Assembly: GCA_034620365.1 (NCBI GenBank) | Contig: JAQGEQ010000339.1 | Coordinates: forward strand, 434,001 to 498,000 | Length of the DNA stretch: 64,000 nucleotides | Direction: 5' to 3' | DNA from: Pegea sp. RAD2-039 | Taxonomy: Eukaryota > Chordata > Thaliacea > Salpida > Salpidae | In this document: piece by piece, positions 12,034-23,342 of the stretch | Numbering within the stretch: the first letter of the stretch is position 1 | Layout: every line of letters begins with the position of its first letter | Translations under genes and position numbers: made by a program | The notes under the pieces: model-generated | The model's input: only the letters and a program-made list of their open reading frames with translations | Database searches by the model: none | What the model was told of the DNA's origin: nothing

Positions 12034-13731
12034 ATGATTACTTTGGACCAAACTAAGAATGTCCGAAACATTCGACAGAAAGAGAAGAAGAGAACGGAAT
12101 GTATCAATAAAGCATTTTCAGAGCTTCGAAAATGCATCCCTAATGTACCTCCGGATACCAAATTATCAAAGATTAAAACTCTTCGATTAGCTTCTGCTTA
12201 CATCGCCTACCTCTCGGACATTCGGGAAAGCCCTGAACAGGGAGACTCCCGAAGAGGAGAAGACTTTTGTGCTGATTTGAAGATCTTGAAGTGTCGAGAA
12301 CGTCGAAAGACCTTCCGAATGGTGAGTTGAAAAAGATGTCTTAAGACTTTGTTGATATTTCTTTGATGATCTTTAAAAGATCAATAATTTGTGTTGATTT
12401 AAAATCTTCTGTAGATGATTTGTGAATCTTTTTACTTGCTGTTCACACAAATTGAAGTTTTAGATTGATTTTTCATGACTTATTAGTTTTACAAAATTCT
12501 TTTTCAGCCAAAACAGTTATATTTCCGTAGAAATAAAAACGCGAAGTAACTTCTATTTAAAAGTCATCCATTTCAACAGGAAATAGAAAAGTCACGTGAT
12601 GAAAGAGAAGGAAATAGCAGCAAAAGCCACTTAAGTGGAACCACAGATCAAATGAATCTAAAAGTTGACAGTCCAAAATGTTCCCAGACCAAAAAAGGTA
12701 GAACCGGATGGCCAGAGTGTGTCTGGGCCGATGCCTTAGGATCCTTGCATCCCAAACTCTATCCGGATGATTCCATATTCCGATCTGAAGAATGCTTTCA
12801 AGAAAATAACTTTTATGTCCCAACCACCTCTAAGCTTCAGGAGTTTAGCTTCTCATCTGATCAATTTGTTTATCAACAACAACAACAGCAGCTGGTCGAC
12901 GTCATCACCCATTCATCCCCATCTTCCATACTCAGTGAGTTCAGATCTTTAAATCTCACTAATAAATCTTTCATCACGAAACATGTCTTCGTGAACTGAT
13001 GTGATAAAATAGAATCATTGAATCGATTGTTTATAGCAACATAATTGTCGCTTTCGGTCTTATCTGGGGTCAGACCACTCTTATCTTATCACTGTTCACG
13101 TCTTACTACTTTATTCTAAACAATGACGTCATCAGGGTTAAATTGCTTCAAAATTTGTGGGATTAAGTGAAGGAAGTGACATCATTGAAACTCTTTAAGT
13201 GGCTGCAAAGATTTTCGAATAAAATTTTTGGTCCTCAATTTCAAATTTCTAACTTTTCTTTTAGGTCGTGTCCAAACAAGTCATAATATCGACGAATTTT
13301 ATGATCCACGTTATCAGAATCAAATGGAAGATCACATAATCTCACATGATTCAAGATGTCTTAATCAGAGAGTTAACAAGCCACCGAATCCAGAACTCCT
13401 AAACTCTCAGAATTGTAATCAATACGCAGAAAATATGATCTTTGAAGACTTTAGTAATGGAGGAGGCGATCTTGCTGGAAGGATTCTCACATCTCTTCCT
13501 TCAATCTCAACTCTTTGTAATTCGGATCGATTTAATGTCTTCCCTGATTCTTCATTAGATGCGATGGAATTTCAACCGACTCAAGAAGCTGAACACTTAA
13601 CGTTTGATGTTCAAGACTCTAACAACTCTTCCCCAGACTTCACTGAGCTTCAACCTGTTCCTAACTCATTTAAATATTCTGATGATAAATCGATAATGTT
13701 TTTAAATCAAATTGATCAAATAGTCAACTAA
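12034..13731 (+). CDS. hand: HAND-family bHLH transcription factor, three exons, 369 aa
   Basis: Exons 12034-12321, 12580-12934 and 13265-13731 join in phase (GTGAGT donors, CAG/TAG acceptors) to 369 codons plus TAA. The bHLH domain is residues about 9-61, with basic region [12 protein letters not shown] and helix/loop block [27 protein letters not shown] split here as [15 protein letters not shown] then [12 protein letters not shown]. This is diagnostic for HAND within the Twist/HAND group. The second HAND hallmark, [11 protein letters not shown], is at residues 136-146. HAND proteins dimerise with E proteins on E-boxes and act in the nucleus in mesoderm, heart and neural development. Unlike typical HAND (about 200-220 aa, ending soon after the GWP motif), this one has about eight residues before the bHLH and a tail of about 220 residues rich in Ser, Asn, Asp and Gln, with a Q6 run at 195-200. 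The start is the first in-frame ATG after stops. An upstream exon cannot be excluded. Confidence 0.93.
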
Positions 13732-16731
13732 TCATTTTTATATCTTTGCAAACTAATTCCAAAAAGTTTTTCTCCCAAAAAGTTATGTTTATTTTTTTTC
13801 GGGGGAACTTTTCCACTTTCTTCTAAAATTCTTTTTGATGGACGAAAAAAAATATTAAAATCTAAAAACTAAAAATTCAAACATTCTTAATATTTGAAAC
13901 ATCTTGAAGACAGTGAAGTTTAAAACATTCTTTTACTTCGAATACAAACTTAGAAACTAATTTTTACACTTTCCAACCATTACTATGTGAATTCCATCGT
14001 TTTCTAAAAGAATAAACTCAACATTTTGTAAGTTAAAAAATCTTTAGGTTGTAATTGTTACTACAAGAAAACAAGTTTTTTTATTTCGTGTTTAAAAAAG
14101 TAAGTTAGCTTTTCAATAACTGAAAATCTGTCTACATGCTTTGACAATTTGCTTATTTTATTGTTTCTGTTTAAAGAAATGTTAATGTCTAAGCTTTTTT
14201 TATAGTCTTTAGTTTGTTTTTTATAATTATTTCGAATGGTTCTACAGCTTTAAGTCATCAAGTTTTGTGCTTTTATCTCAACTAATCATCTTTATATTTT
14301 TGTTTTCATTTTTATAAGTTAATTTAATAGAAGGAACTGATTTATGAAAACATATTTTTTACTCTTCTAAACCAAAATGGCGGAACTAAAAATTTTTGTT
14401 AAAATTTTGTTTTTTACCTTTAAAGAAAGGTTGGAAAGATTTTTTCCATTTCTAAAAGTAATTATTTCCTTTTTAAACTTAGAAAATTAATTATAAACTC
14501 TTAACCAAAATGTTTTCGTTTATTTGATTTGAGTTTTTCTGTTTTTCCTACTTTTCAAGAAGTATCAGTTAATAAAAGTTGTCTGATTATTTTGATTTGT
14601 CTTATCTAAGCCCTCTTTGTTATCTAAAATTCATGTTTTCTTTTTTTATTAATCAAAGAGCTTCTACTTCAACAAATTAAATTTTTTTTAAACTTTTTAG
14701 CTTTCAAACAGAGTTATTAACAAAAAGCAAATAGTCATTATTTCAGTTGCTAAATAAATTTGTATCAATAAGTTTTTTTCACTAAAGCCAGTTTCATATA
14801 ATAATAAAAAGTGTAAAATATTCAAGTTATCTTAAAGTTGTAAGTGCTTCTATTACGCTATGACGTCACTTCTCTACCCCTCAAAGCTTGTTGCAGATAA
14901 ACAAGTTTGAGAAAAACCAGATCAGATGCTGGAGCAACTGTTTTCTATCCACCAACACCCTATACTTCCAAATACTTTCTCAATTCACCAGCTTTCAACA
15001 AGTCGGCAATCTTAAGGTCATTTCAACAATAAAACAATTTCTAACCCCATTTAACTTGTCATATACTAATTATTTTCATTCTCTGCTATTAGCAGTTTAT
15101 TCTTTGCCCTGTTATTAACTTCCGTCTAATGTTTCCTTTATAATTTGAACTTTTCAATTAATTGTTGGAAATAAGCTGATAGCTTGCTGATGTGTTTATA
15201 TGAACTTTATTATTAATCTGATAATAATTCAATTTTATTATTTGAAGTAAGTTTTCTTTAGCTTAAAACTTGCTTTAATGTCTTTATCATTTTAGAAGTT
15301 TCTGATAATGATTCGATTTATGATTCAACGAAATGTTTTATTGTTTTATGACTTCCTTTTTTAAGCTTCTTTAATCTTAAATTAGGATATTACGTTGAAT
15401 TTATCAAACATTTAATTTGTTCAAATTTTAAGGTTTAATTTGGAACCAGTTTCTAAACTTTAAAAAACTCTAAATTTTGCTTTTTCATAAGATAGTGAGT
15501 TTCAGGTGTGCAATTTGGCTTATTGATTTTCTTTGTTGATGGGTTTTTGTTTTAATTAAATGAATTCTTTTTAAAATCTTAGCTCAAATGAAAAAGAAAT
15601 CTATTATTTGAAATAATTTTAAAACTGTGAAATATAACTATGACATTTTAATATTTTGTCTTAATGAAAATAACCTTATTACTGACATCTAAAGCTACTT
15701 GGTGTTTTTATTATAAATCGTTTAAAAATTATAAATAATATTTTTGATATAAAAATTTTTGTATCGGTAAGATAAGATTGATTTTCAATTGAAGTCCGTT
15801 AAACTTTCTGAAAAAACTGGGAGATATAATTTTGATAAAAATTTTTTCAAATCACCATGACAACTTTAAAGTAAAATTATTTAACAGTATTTGACCGAGC
15901 CAATTTGAAGAAAATTATCAGGATGTAAGTAAGTTCTGTTTTTAAAGAATTTTTATACCAGAAAAAATCTCACAAAATGTCAAGAGTTATACTTGCATCA
16001 AAAACTTCAAAATAAGTTATTTCATTCTTCATAAGCTCGTCAACTTTTTAAATATTTTTATTTAAAACATATTTAAAACAAAAAGTTTTTTATTTCAGCA
16101 GCAACTGGCAAAAAGCTTTTGACTTTGATAATTTATTTAACGCATGACTGCAGGTAGCAAATCATAAGGCTCTTAAAAAGTGATTTTATCAAAAATTTTT
16201 TCTTTAAAAATAATTGTTGATCGTATATTTGTTTTATATAAATATATTAACTGTTTTAAAAATTAATATTTTTGGCTTAAAATGTTAAACAAATTGTAAC
16301 TATAACGATTTATATTTTTATTTATTTAAATAAATAAATTTTTTTAATCATTGGTCTATAAACATCTTATATAACTTAAAATATATAAGCTTTTAGTTTT
16401 CAATTAAATGAAACTTTTTAAAAAGATAATTTATTTCTTATAACGGATTAAATTTTGTGTTATTTCGTTCCTAGCTTTTAAAATTGCATAAATATTTGGA
16501 TGTTTATATAAAGTGTTGATATTTGAAAACCACATAAACATTAAATAAAAATCATTACAAGTTGAACTATCAGAGAAAACTATATTTTTATCATAATTTC
16601 AAGAAAACTTTGTTTAAAAGAACCTCTTTAAGCAGATTTTAAAAACCTTTTAGGAATCACAATAAATAATATACACATGAATAAATATAACTGAAAATAA
16701 TAAAAATGAATAAAGAAATAAATGAATGAAA
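13732..16731. other. Region downstream of HAND, no gene seen
   Basis: Very AT-rich sequence with HAND 3' UTR at the start (AATAAA near 14011). A GC-richer patch at about 14855-15020 begins with TGACGTCA at 14861 and is open for about 76 codons (14888-15118), but it shows no domain, no start context and no splice partners. It could be a regulatory element or a decayed repeat. Nothing else is supportable. Confidence 0.4.
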
Positions 16732-17724
16732 AATATTGACAAATGTTTACATATGATTTCTTCAATTATATGTAATTCTGATTTAAAAACATTCATGCTT
16801 TATCTCTATATTTTGAATAATGGTTTTGTCAAATAGTAATTAAATATTATTATATTTTAAATAGATAAGAAACATAACTTAAAAAATATTTTATTTGTTG
16901 CCATTTATTCGATTTTAACCAGCAATAAGATTTTGTTATTTGTTAAAATAGCCTAAATGTATTTTATATGTATTAATATATTGAAGCACAGACTTTGAAC
17001 TTAAAACTTCACTTGACTTGTTATTAATCTACATAAAAACACAATTATTTCAAATAAATAAATGAATACTCGAATAAGTAAACAAACTAGCAATTTCAAT
17101 AAATAGCAGCTTATTAAAAATGCATTCAGTTTCGCAAACTTTTTTATAAAAAATTTGTAAAGTTATGACATTTTAACAGAATATAAATAATCAGTTTAAT
17201 CTATTTCAAGTTTGCTACAAAATGTCAATGTCAAAGGTTGTTTAAAATATCGTTTGTTAAATAGAGAATAACTAAACATTTTACTTTATTACTTTTAATT
17301 TGTGGTTTCTTCCAAAGGATTACTGTTTTGCATGGAAGAGCTTGGTAATGGCATCAATTTCTTCCATGAGTTTCTTATAGCAGTAGGTGTTACCATATCC
17401 CAAGCGGATGCAACTTTTATGTAGCTTAATAAAAAGTCAAATGAAGTTTCAAGTTCAAAGTTACTTCAAAATATTAGTACATATAAAATACATTTAGGCT
17501 ATTTTGACAAATAACAAAATATTATTGCTGGTTAAAATTGAATAAATGGCAACAAATAAAATATCTTAAGTTTTGTTTCTTCTATATTTAAGAAATAATA
17601 ATATTTAATTACTATTTGACAAAACCATTATTAAAAATATCAAAATATAGAGATAAAGCATGATTGTTTTTAAATGAGAACTACATATAATTAAAGAAAT
17701 CATATCTAAACATTTGTCAATATT
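16732..17724 (-). mobile_element. DNA-transposon-like element with about 310-bp terminal inverted repeats
   Basis: The arm 16732-17040 and the reverse complement of 17413-17724 align along their whole length with about 85-90% identity by eye and a few small indels; both begin AATATTGACAAATGTTTA at their outer ends. They enclose about 370 bp. On the minus strand, the inner region from about 17422 to the stop at 17295 reads ASAWDMVTPTAIRNSWKKL. This resembles the C-terminal helical part of pogo/Tigger-type DDE transposases, where an AW..V...TI.N.W.K pattern recurs. The catalytic DDE core is absent, so this is a non-autonomous derivative. No clear TA target duplication is visible at the ends. 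The inverted repeat is certain; the family assignment is tentative. Confidence 0.75.
17295..17422 (-). pseudogene. Transposase C-terminal fragment inside the inverted-repeat element
   Basis: A minus-strand reading of about 42 codons starts just inside the right arm, after a TTATTAAG that could be a splice acceptor, and ends at TAA 17295-17297. The residues YIKVASAWDMVTP and IRNSWKKLMP are typical in style of jerky/Tigger DDE transposase C-termini. The remainder (SSSMQNSNPLEETTN) is uninformative. The alternative frame over the same bases is also open, so a chance reading is possible. No start codon or catalytic motif is present. Confidence 0.45.
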
Positions 17725-17990
17725 GTTAGGCCTGCTTTGGCGGAGAACGTCTATACCTATATATGCCAGGGCAAAAGTTATGAAGGTCCAGTTGTTGCGC
17801 AAGCAACCCGGGGAGGGGTGTTGCCGAAGCTACCAAATCGAAACTGAGTACAATGTCATGATGTTCCAACTTCCTCGCATAATTGTGTTCTAATAATAAA
17901 ACTAACGGGGCCCTGCAACCCGGGTTTTAGCGTCTTTTCGTGGCGCTGATAAGTGCCTTAATAGTCTCGAAACCAAACGAGAACCGTTAA
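17725..17990. other. GC-rich island with hairpins, unidentified
   Basis: About 265 bp directly abutting the right arm of the inverted-repeat element is much GC-richer than the flanks. It contains a perfect hairpin GTTGC-GCAA-GCAAC (17794-17807, GNRA-type loop). The 10-mer GCAACCCGGG is repeated at 17803 and 17915, and a CTCG...CGAG hairpin lies near 17967-17982. No long open frame crosses it. It does not match the 5S, U1, U2, U4, U5 or U6 sequences, nor the well-conserved parts of 18S and 28S, that I know by heart. It may be a structured RNA gene, a GC-rich end of a mobile element or a transferred fragment. Confidence 0.45.
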
Positions 17991-18000
17991 AAAATTACTT

Positions 18001-18710
18001 TATTATTAAACCAATTTACGGAACTATCTATATTTAAAAATAAAATGTACTTTAACACATTTTAACTTGCGTGAAATCTATTTTATGGGGATGTATTTAT
18101 ACTTTTCTTCAAATGTATCTATGAAGGAAAAGATATGGTAAATGGAACCATTAAACAAACTGTCAACGTCATAGAATATGATAAAGTTATAAGTATGATA
18201 ATATAAGTGATAACTTATTCCTCTTGAAAAACAATTTTTCAACTGAAATATTTGAAGAAAAACATAGCTGTAAAAATAGGCAAACAACTTTACATTATTT
18301 TCTCTTTGTAAACAACTGCTTTAAAGTCTTTGAATAAAAACTAAAAATTATATATTATAACTATATATATTTAGTTTTTCAAAACAGTTTTTTCTTTGAA
18401 CTATATTTGTAATATTTAGTTTATTCAATTGATAAGTAAAAATCAAATAAATTAGCTCAAGTAAAATTATTATTAAAAATTTCTAAATTGACCAAAAACC
18501 TTTCTATTTTTTTCAACTTTTCAAAATGATGTTTTACCCTGTAAAATATTTTCTAAAAATTTTAGTGTTTACATTGTGCTTAACAAAAGTTACTTTTTAC
18601 TTGACTACTTGCTTTGTTTTCGTTCAACTCTATAATTTCTAGAAATATCAAGCAAAACTATAAGCTACAAACTAAAATAGATTTTACAAAACCAATTAGG
18701 CTCTTAATTT
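18001..18710. other. AT-rich spacer, no gene seen
   Basis: Low-complexity AT-rich sequence with short chance open frames such as the minus-strand frame at 18078-18287, which is hydrophobic and aromatic-rich as expected from AT-rich DNA. I see no domain or splice structure. Confidence 0.4.
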
Positions 18711-19160
18711 TATTTGAGCGACTTTTCAACCGAAGAGTTTGAATCTTCTTCCGTGGTGATTTGTTTGGAACGCGGGACTTTCTTGAGCACATCTCCAGAC
18801 CTCTTCAGGTGGGATTCTTATACCCAGCATTCGCTCAATTCTTGAGACGAAGTAGTTAATAGTCAATGACCCATCGTCATGAATCATGAAGATAAAGCAG
18901 GGGTCATTTAATCCGCATGATCTGATAAAGTGGCCCATTAAGCCAAGCAGATTTTCAGTACTGGTCATATTAAAAAATTTAATATCTAAAATTTTCCTAA
19001 AACAAAATATTTAAGTCATTTTAAGTTCAAGTTGTTAACTTAAGATAAATAAAAAGAGTTAACAAAATATTTATTAAATATAAAAACAAAAAAAAGTAAA
19101 TATTAAATACAAAAACAAAATCAATAAATATAACCTAATCGCACTTTCTGTAAATGTTCA
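18690..19160 (-). repeat. Repeat unit copy 1 (carries the intact 80-codon ORF)
   Basis: This segment aligns with 21307-21660 in the same orientation: the 3' flank GCTCT(T/A)AA(A)TTTT.TTTGAGCGA, the ORF end, the ORF start (GAAAATCTGC.TGGCT) and at least 190 bp upstream of the ATG including AAATAAAAA.A and TAACATAATCGCA-like blocks. The similarity outside the ORF shows that a segment of at least 350-470 bp was duplicated, not only the coding part. Confidence 0.7.
18726..18968 (-). CDS. Small ORF or terminal exon of an unrecognised gene (80 aa)
   Basis: An 80-codon minus-strand frame runs ATG 18966-18968 to a stop at 18726. Its composition is much more protein-like and GC-richer than the surroundings, with balanced residues, Cys, Trp and Pro. 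It reads MTSTENLLGLMGHF at the start and PPEEVWRCAQESPAFQT near the end, closing GRRFKLFG. The pattern of helices followed by a basic strand-like end looks like a small winged-helix fold, but I do not recognise the family. TTTTGTTTTAG about 35 bp upstream of the ATG could be a splice acceptor, so this may be the last exon of a longer gene or of a mobile element. A decayed relative lies at 21307-21660, supporting a repeat or gene-family origin. Confidence 0.5.
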   Translation of the reverse strand: MTSTENLLGLMGHFIRSCGLNDPCFIFMIHDDGSLTINYFVSRIERMLGIRIPPEEVWRCAQESPAFQTNHHGRRFKLFG

Positions 19161-21306
19161 TGTTCGAATAAAGTGGATTAACCACAGATGCAATAACCTA
19201 GCATCCATTAATTGAATTTTTTAAAAGTATTTCTTTAAAAATTAAGATTAAATTTGAAATAAATTGAAAATTTATAAATGGGAAAATTATACAAAAACAA
19301 CAGACGAATAATTCTTAATAAAACTAAAAATATAGAATTTGTTCTAAGCACACCTAGAAATGTTTACGAAAAAATTAAAACTTTATTGAAGGTTAACGTA
19401 AAACTTAAGACTTTAGAAAATATCTTTTAATAAAACTGAAGTAAGAATATCAGTAGTAAAGCCAACAAAATGAAATTTGTAACTAAAATGGTAAAATAAA
19501 TTGAAAATTAAACTGTAAAACACAAAACTGTAAGACTTTCTAGTCATTCAAGCAATTAATCCAAAGGTAATAGTTAAAAATTGTTTATAGATTACACAAC
19601 CTAGAATAAAACTTCAGTTTTTGGAAATATGATGCAACATACTAGTTAGTTTGAGTTAGTTTGAATATGAGTTAGTGAATACGTAAAAAAGAGAAAAAGG
19701 CAACCATTGTTTTGATAATATGTTATTCTTTTTTAATATTTCTTTAAAAATCTCTGTAATATTTTTCGTTACAGCTGTGTTCTAAGTGAGTGTAGAAACT
19801 GTGAAATTATTATTTGTTGTTTTAATAAAAATGGCAAGAGCTATGCATAAAATAACTGATATTTTTGCAAATATTGTAGCTTCTTGTTAGGGACCTTTCA
19901 AAAAAAAATTAGCTTCAAATTTATTTGAATTTGTAAATAAATAAAGAAATGGGTAAGGTAATGAATGAATAAAAAACAAATTTATAGATCAATAACCATA
20001 GCATTCTTAAAATAAGTTTTTAAGTTTATTTTTTATGGCTAGCAAATAAAATAGATTTTGTTTATGAGATGACCCCCTGTTGTTAGTTAGTACTTATTTC
20101 ATATAATTGTAAAAAATGTTAGGAAATTGTAAATAACTTAAATACTTACAAAAATTGTTTTTTTGACAGTTCTTTAGCTGTTATAAAAATAAGTACAGAT
20201 TTTATCTCTTGTAATTTTAAAATTGAGTCACTGTAAAAGTGTCTTCACCTGTATATGAAGATTTGTATTTAAAAGAAGTCAATTTATATTTCAAACAAAA
20301 CAATCCCAAAGCTGGTAGAAATACTAATAAATAAATTTAGTATCAATTTATAATTTCTAGGAATCCATAGCCAAGTGCCAGTTAGCGAGATACTAAAGCA
20401 TTGGTACTGATTCTGTTAAACTATAATCAAGTAAATAGAGAAATCTTTTTTGTTTTATCTTCCTGACATTGACAATCAATAAATTCTTCTGATTATTACT
20501 CTTTCTTTTTCAGACTTAGAGTTCAACGGTTCATGTTTCATTTTCATTTTAAACCAGTCTTTTCAGACCTTGTAAAGTCTTTTTAGAAAAAAAGAAAATA
20601 TATATTCCGTTATCATTTGATCAAATCGCTATTCAAAGCTTTAACTATTTTTACAGTAATTTCTTTAGATCTATTCTTAAATGGTTTCCCTTGTAAGTAA
20701 TCGTTATTATAAATTTGTCCACCTGACAGCTGTGGCAATTGTGATATTCACTTGCTAAAGGGTGGTAACGGGTTTAGGCCACTAAATATGATTTTCAATA
20801 ACGAAGTTTGCAGTCTTAGTTAGCTGAGATTCTTAATTGGAGCACAGATTTTAACAGATTATCTTTTCCAACAAGTCTGTAACCATTTGTCTGATTCAAT
20901 AGCATCTCGGTGGTAGAAAATGTGATGCTTCATCTTTCAGATCTTTGAAAATTGCATTGGGTAAACAGATGTCGTTATTTGACTCTATTTTAAGCATTTA
21001 TTGTTATTGTGAACCACTGCCATAACCCATATCTTACTTTAGCACTTAATTAGAGCATCAACCATCAAAACAAACTTTACGGTTAAATTCTTTGATTTTT
21101 GAAAAAAAAATTTATTTATCTTCTGAGATATATAAAAAAATTTATCTATAAATCTAAACGGAAGTTAGAATACCACAAAGGTATCTTACCATACATAGGT
21201 AGATCTTACACTAGAAAATGTCTTTTAAAATGAAAAATATTCTTAAAAATCAATTCAAATCTTTCAAATAAAATTCTAAACTCTACAAAGTAAAACAGAT
21301 TTCACA
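19161..21306. other. AT-rich spacer, no gene seen
   Basis: No coding exon pair or RNA gene is supportable. A slightly GC-richer patch at about 20340-20420 and another at 20700-21050 show no open frame worth reporting. Confidence 0.35.
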
Positions 21307-21660
21307 TTACCAACTAAAGCTCTAAATTTTGTTTGAGCGAATTTTCAATTCAACGAAAGACTCCAAATTTTCTCTCCTGAAAAGTTGTTTGAAACACCGC
21401 AAATTTTTAGAAACACACCGCCGCCATGTTCTAATGAAGTTTAGCCAGGCAGATTTTCTGAATTTCTCATAATAAATAAGCTAATATCTTAAAAATTTCA
21501 AAACAAAAATTACTGAAGTCATTTTAAAGTCAAGTTGTAAGTGTTAACTTAAAATAAATAAAAATAATTTAAAAAATCTTTGTTAAATATAAAAACAAAA
21601 AAGTAAACATTAAATTCAAAAGAAAACTAATAAACATAACATAATCGCAATTTCTATAGA
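21307..21660 (-). pseudogene. Repeat unit copy 2: decayed relative of the 18.7-kb ORF
   Basis: On the minus strand this copy keeps the start region (ATGAGAAATTCAGAAAATCTGC, with an in-frame TAA soon after) and the 3' end next to GAGCGAA. The middle is shortened by a deletion of about 100 bp and several substitutions, including frame breaks. The upstream flank is still alignable with copy 1. It is a non-functional duplicate about 2.6 kb from the intact copy. Confidence 0.65.
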
Positions 21661-21909
21661 ATTAAAGTACAAAGATACAAATTATAAAAGTAACATATCG
21701 AATTTTTTTGCTAAATACATCGGGAATAATTACTTTGAAAAAAAAAATTTAAAATAAAATTTTTATGAAAGCTTTTAACAGAATTAAATTAAATAACTCA
21801 CAAAATAAACAACAAAATATGTAGGAAATTGTGAACAAAATAAATCAACTAATTTGAAATTTAAATAAAAAAAACTCATAGTTCTCAAAAAAGTATTCTA
21901 AATATTACC

Positions 21910-22260
21910 AGTAACAAGCCTGCTGTAATGGACAATCCCATCAAGTGTGGGTCAGTATTTCGACCTTCTCGCACTTATATAAAGCGCCGTCTATCGAGAG
22001 CAAAAAGTATTTTACCATATACATCCTACCATCATATCTGCTTTAAACTTCGCGCTGGCAAATTTTCTCACTATCTGAGCCTGAAAACAATCTAAAGCCC
22101 TCTTGCATCTAAGAGAGGATTTCTAATAAAAGATGGAGAATTTAAACCAAGTATTTTCCAATCTCCTTGTGTTGATGGTTGAAGTGGGGAGGGTTAGTGC
22201 AGCCCCAGTCGTTCTAGTTCTGGCGTAGGTGAGAAACAGAGCTAAATACAAATCACAAAA
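21910..22260. other. GC-richer island, unidentified
   Basis: About 350 bp stands out from the flanking DNA by its base composition. It contains TATATAAAGCGCC at about 21978 and a complementary pair CTCTTGCATCTAAGAGAG (about 22101-22118) that can fold into a short hairpin. It starts with AAGCCTGCTGTAATGG, loosely like the GGCCTGCTTTGG start of the 17.7-kb island. No continuous reading frame is visible on either strand. A degraded mobile element is the most likely source. Confidence 0.35.
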
Positions 22261-23043
22261 GTCATTCAAAATAGAATGTTTACAAAACTTTTAGTAAAAA
22301 AGTTAACTTTCAAACCTCAAAGCTAATTTGTAGTAGCAAGTTAGCAAACTACAAAGTCATAAAGATGAAGTAATGCCACTGCTAACCAAACAACCATCTA
22401 GTTAAACTACTTACAAGAGTTGAAACTGCAAAGAATACAATTTTTCAAAGCTGATGAAGACAGTTAATCAGCTGTTACTAACAATCGGTTAATGATTATA
22501 ACTATTTTATTTTTACCATTTACTGAAAAGTATTCACAGTCGTATGTTAAACTAAATAAGAAAGCAATCTTCTAAGCATTCGATTTCAACCTGAAGCTTT
22601 TTTCCAGAACTCTATTTTTAAAGTTGGTAGAGATTTTGCTTTTTAATATATGTTTAAGCTTGTGATCACATTTCTTTTAATATCATATATTTATTATATT
22701 AGGTGGAATCTTTAGTATGATCATAGGATTCAAAATAATTCCATGAAAGGAAAAAACAATCTCTCTCACATAAACTACCTTAGAATTTGTTAATGAAGTT
22801 GGTAATTAATCTTTGATATGATTAAAAAGTTCCGTGGTCTTGATATGATTTGAAAATGTTTTTATTTAAGATTTGTTGATGGGGTATAAAAGAATATCCT
22901 GCTCTGTATAACTTCTAATAAAGCTTGAATATCTTTTTTAAAGACTTACCTCATATATTTCAGTTAAGAAAATGAGACCACAAGACCTTTATAAGATGCT
23001 TAGATTTGCTATGAACATAAATAAGCCATCATGATCAACAAAA

Positions 23044-23342
23044 GCTGCCATCAGATATTGTCATGTCAGAATCACTCGCATTGTTCAAGCAGAAGTTGAA
23101 CCGTTTCCATATTCTCAACATTGACATTCTAAACTGTGAATTTTCCTTTTTTTAATATTACTATAATTCTATGTAATTGTTCACTGCTATATGCTTTGAG
23201 GACTACTCAAATACCATGTGTTACATCCTTTGTTTTCTATATATATAACTTAATAGATGTTATTTGCGAGAATGTGTGTTAGCGGGAGGTGCTCTCTTCA
23301 GGTGACCCTGCTTCGCATTTATTGAAATAAATAAATAAATTT
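23044..23342 (+). mobile_element. 5'-truncated non-LTR retrotransposon 3' end (same family as 34.3-35.55 kb)
   Basis: About 300 bp aligns collinearly with 35255-35551. It shares the end of the reverse-transcriptase ORF (LPSDIVMSESLALFKQKLN-like reading, LPSD split by substitutions), the long 3' UTR with TTCTATGTAATTGTTCACTG and GCTTTGAGGACTAC, and the tail CTTCGCAT.TATTG.AATAAATAAATAAAT. Truncation at the 5' end and a short-repeat 3' tail are typical of LINE insertions primed at the target. Confidence 0.85.

Noticed and set aside
12557..12823. 88-codon minus-strand frame
   Set aside because: Antisense to HAND exon 2 with the conserved GRTGWP motif on the plus strand.
14888..15118. 76-codon plus-strand frame downstream of HAND
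   Set aside because: No ATG context, homology or neighbours; kept only as a GC-richer patch in the spacer entry.
17725..17990. rRNA, 5S or spliceosomal snRNA gene in the GC-rich island
   Set aside because: Compared by memory with the 5S, U1, U2, U4, U5 and U6 sequences and well-conserved rRNA segments on both strands; none matched.
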